Origin: Pelagibius sp036570545 | Lineage (GTDB): Bacteria > Pseudomonadota > Alphaproteobacteria > Kiloniellales > Kiloniellaceae | Length of the DNA stretch: 9,428 bases | Reading direction: 5' to 3' | Assembly (NCBI GenBank): GCA_036570545.1 | Contig: DATCXZ010000149.1 | Coordinates: forward strand, 1-9,428 | Shown: piece by piece, positions 6,180 through 9,428 of the stretch | Position numbering within the stretch: position 1 is the stretch's first letter | Layout of the letters: each line of letters opens with the position of its first letter | The notes under the pieces: model-generated | What the model was told of the DNA's origin: nothing | What the model saw: the letters and a program-made list of their open reading frames with translations, nothing else | Database searches by the model: none | Made by a program: the position numbers and the translations under genes

Positions 6180-6920
6180 TCAGAAGACGGCGTTCAACAC
6201 CAGCCGGGCCGCGACCAGGGCCAGAACGACCAGGATCAGCCGGTCGAAGAATTCCTTCGAGAAGCGCCGGGCGAGCATGGCGCCGAGCGGCATCCCGGCA
6301 GCGAGCGGCAGGATCGCCGCGACGCTGAGCAGCAGACGAAGCGGCGTCAGCACGCCCCAGCCGACGAGCAAGGGAATCTGCATTGCCGACATCGCCACGA
6401 AGAAGACGGAGATGGTCGCGATGAAGGCAGGTCTGTCGATTCGCATCGCGTTCAAGAACGTGATGGAAATGGGAGCCGAAATGCCGGCCGCGCCCTGGAG
6501 CACCCCGCCCACGAAGCCCGCCGGGGCAGCCAGCCGCGTGGCAACGCCCAGCTCGAGCACCCAGTCGGGATGTGCCAGCCGAAAGCCGATGTAAAGGAAC
6601 ACGGCCCCCGCCACGCCCAGCAGCAGGAGGTCGGACGACAGGCTGATCAGCACCACCGAGCCCGCAGCGGCCCCTGCCGCGCCCGCCACGGCAAACACCC
6701 AAGTCAGCGCCGGGCCGACCCGATGCGTCCGGAAGCGCCAGCCTTGCCAGAGGTTCGAGAACAGGCTGGGCAGCGTGAAGATCGCCACGGCCAGCGGCAC
6801 GTCGTAGAGCATTGCCAGGAGCGGCACGGCAAAGAGCGGCGAACCGGCGCCCGTGGCGCCCTTCAGCACGCCCCCGAGGGCGAGGGCAAGCGCCCCGAGA
6901 ACCAGTCCTGTCCATTCCAT
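6180..6920 (-). CDS. TauE/SafE (TSUP, DUF81) family membrane protein, probable sulfite or sulfate exporter
   Basis: A 246-residue polytopic inner-membrane protein with about eight hydrophobic segments in two repeated halves. Each half carries the family's glycine/proline motif: GVLKGATGAGSPLFAVPLL (17-35) and GVLQGAAGISAPISITF (139-155). Members near sulfonate-degradation genes (for example TauZ, CuyZ and SuyZ) export the sulfite or sulfate released from the carbon skeleton. Here sulfite from SuyAB is the obvious cargo. It is not in the suy operon: it is convergent with the regulator, with the long hairpin at 6095-6155 between them, and it is divergent from the cupin gene across 165 bases. 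The ATG at 6918-6920 gives the full family N-terminus, but no strong ribosome site precedes it. No clear promoter was found in the 6921-7085 gap. The family is firm; the cargo is inferred from context, and other TSUP roles (sulfoacetate, thiosulfate or unrelated anion transport) remain possible. Confidence 0.85.
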   Translation of the reverse strand: MEWTGLVLGALALALGGVLKGATGAGSPLFAVPLLAMLYDVPLAVAIFTLPSLFSNLWQGWRFRTHRVGPALTWVFAVAGAAGAAAGSVVLISLSSDLLLLGVAGAVFLYIGFRLAHPDWVLELGVATRLAAPAGFVGGVLQGAAGISAPISITFLNAMRIDRPAFIATISVFFVAMSAMQIPLLVGWGVLTPLRLLLSVAAILPLAAGMPLGAMLARRFSKEFFDRLILVVLALVAARLVLNAVF

Positions 6921-7085
6921 TCAGTTCTTATCCATCACCGCATCGCGGCCGTCCAGCCACATGAGTGGCTTGCGGCTCCCCCCTCCGCGCGGACGTCATC
7001 GCGCGCCGCAGCGCTCTGGCGGGAAGCGTCCGGGTGCTCTAGCATTCTCCCGCAGGTTTTTTCCCAGCACGGAGTGCCAAGCGCG

Positions 7086-7604
7086 ATGAGCTACACCCTG
7101 GAGCAGCTTGCGGCGGACTGCCATCAGGCGCTCGCCGCCGACCCCGGCCCGGCCGGACGCGAGGCGATGCGCCATCACCTGGAGCGCGCGCTGGCCGACG
7201 CAGACTTCGTCGAGGATCATCTCGGCGAGCACAACCGGACGCCGCGCTCGCTGCTCTATGCCGATTCGGAGTTCGGCTTCTGCATCTTCGCCCACGTCTA
7301 CACGGACGCGAAGGGCGGCGAGCCGCACGACCACGCCGGCACCTGGGCGATCTACGGACAGGCGAGCGGCACCACCGAGATGACCGAGTGGCGCAAGCTG
7401 CGCGCGCCCGATGGCGAGCGGCCCGGCGTGGTCGAGCCGGTGAAGCACTACGCGCTGCAGCCCGGCATGGCGGTAGTCTACAACGAGACGGCGCTGCACT
7501 CGCCGCTGCGCACGGGCCCAACGCGCCTCATCCGCATCGAGGGCCGCAATCTCGACGGCGTGAAGCGCGACCGCTACGAGCCGGCCGGCGACGCGGCGGA
7601 GTGA
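7086..7604 (+). CDS. Small cupin protein with a three-histidine metal site, cysteine-dioxygenase-like
   Basis: A 172-residue single-domain protein with a double-stranded beta-helix (cupin) fold predicted for about residues 55-155. The metal ligands look like H81 and H83 in GGEPHDHAGTWAIYG and H138 in NETALHSP. This matches the 3-His ferrous site and spacing of thiol dioxygenases such as cysteine dioxygenase (H86, H88, H140 in the rat enzyme). R54, 27 residues before the first histidine, sits close to where those enzymes have the substrate-carboxylate arginine. The usual cupin glutamate is absent, also as in thiol dioxygenases. Proteins of this type are often annotated only as predicted metal-dependent enzymes of the double-stranded beta-helix superfamily. 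The ATG at 7086-7088 is supported by GGAG at 7071-7074 (spacing 11); the frame stays open far upstream, but that part is antisense to the exporter gene and is not coding. It is divergent from the TauE-like exporter, which hints at a sulfur substrate, but the substrate is unknown. Confidence 0.8.
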   Translation: MSYTLEQLAADCHQALAADPGPAGREAMRHHLERALADADFVEDHLGEHNRTPRSLLYADSEFGFCIFAHVYTDAKGGEPHDHAGTWAIYGQASGTTEMTEWRKLRAPDGERPGVVEPVKHYALQPGMAVVYNETALHSPLRTGPTRLIRIEGRNLDGVKRDRYEPAGDAAE

Positions 7605-8039
7605 GATTTTCCCTGCGAAGCACCACTCTTGCCACGCCACGATCTTCATGCTCGGGCTTGACTCGGGCACCCAGGGCAAGCCCTCCATCGCTGGGGGCCC
7701 AGATGCACTTGCGGACCCAGGAGAGGCCCGCTCTCGCCACACAACGGCTGTCGTCCCGGGACTTGTTCCCGGGACCCAATGCCCGAGCCGTCTGACGGTC
7801 TTGCCACTCAGGGGTGGGGCGTTCGCGACTGGCGGGGATGCAATGGTGGCAAGACGCCGCCACGCGCTGATTCCAATGGGTCCCGGCGACAAACGCCGGG
7901 ACGACAGCTGTGCTTATGCAGCCGTCGAGAAATCACCGCCAACGCTGTGTGAATCCAGTAGGGTCAAGCCCGCGGGTGACGGTCGAGGAAGCTGCCCCCA
8001 CCCTGGACCCGACTCTGTCCCGCGTGGCAGAACCCTCTC
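7605..8039. other. Gene-free region of degenerate palindromic repeats
   Basis: These 435 bases between the cupin gene and recQ carry no credible gene. Open frames here translate repeat DNA and have no family features. The stretch contains an intact 160-base palindromic element (7748-7907) and, on either side, two inverted pieces sharing CGGGCTTGAC (7653-7662) and GTCAAGCCCG (7963-7972), which look like the ends of an older repeat. No convincing promoter or ribosome site for recQ was recognised in it. Confidence 0.7.
7748..7907. repeat. 160-base REP/RPE-like composite palindrome
   Basis: The two ends are inverted copies of each other: about 33 bases at 7748-7780 beginning CTGTCGTCCCGG and at 7875-7907 ending CCGGGACGACAG. 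Each end is itself a hairpin (CCCGGGA...TCCCGGG on the left, CCCGGCG...CGCCGGG on the right). A second perfect inverted pair, GTCTTGCCAC (7798-7807) and GTGGCAAGAC (7846-7855), lies inside, so the whole can fold as a branched structure. The motifs resemble common alphaproteobacterial intergenic repeats. There is no transposase gene, so any mobility would depend on an enzyme elsewhere. Confidence 0.75.

Positions 8040-9428
<1,389 letters not shown>

Noticed and set aside
7528..7892. Short open frames on both strands in the repeat region after the cupin gene
   Set aside because: They translate palindromic repeat DNA, giving stretches like LGPGNKSRDDS that recur in spurious predictions from such repeats. 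They have no ribosome sites.

Overview
The window looks like chromosomal DNA of a GC-rich proteobacterium, most likely an alphaproteobacterium. The reasons are the strong G/C bias at third codon positions, the REP/RPE-like palindromic repeats of the 'GTCATCCCGGGACTTGT' type between genes, and the match of the catabolic proteins to sulfonate genes known from Paracoccus, Roseovarius and Chromohalobacter. No species can be named from this sequence alone.

Left two thirds (1-6097): a 3-sulfolactate catabolic locus. A minus-strand operon, read right to left, holds suyA and suyB (the two subunits of (R)-sulfolactate sulfo-lyase), a TctC-type periplasmic binding protein, TctA and TctB membrane proteins of a tripartite tricarboxylate transporter (TTT), and the first 113 codons of a D-2-hydroxyacid dehydrogenase that fits (S)-sulfolactate dehydrogenase SlcC. 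A GntR/HutC-type regulator is divergent from suyA. The gap between them holds a promoter whose spacer and -35 box carry a perfect 14-bp palindrome, and a REP-like element. The gene content parallels the Chromohalobacter salexigens suyR-slcHFG-slcC-comC-suyAB cluster. ComC, the (R)-specific dehydrogenase, is not seen and may lie beyond the left edge.

Proposed flow: sulfolactate is captured by the TctC protein and imported by TctAB. The (S) isomer is oxidised by SlcC to 3-sulfopyruvate, which ComC would reduce to (R)-sulfolactate. SuyAB then splits this into pyruvate and sulfite. The TauE/SafE-family membrane protein at 6180-6920, convergent with the regulator, is a good candidate for sulfite or sulfate export.

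Right third (6921-9428): a small cupin protein with a three-histidine metal site resembling thiol dioxygenases is divergent from the exporter. It is followed by about 435 bases of non-coding DNA made largely of degenerate and nested palindromic repeats, then the 5' part (463 codons) of a RecQ-family helicase running off the right edge. RecQ is probably unrelated to the sulfonate genes.

The long open frames antisense to these genes are by-products of GC-rich codon usage and are not annotated. No RNA genes, CRISPR arrays or insertion sequences were found.
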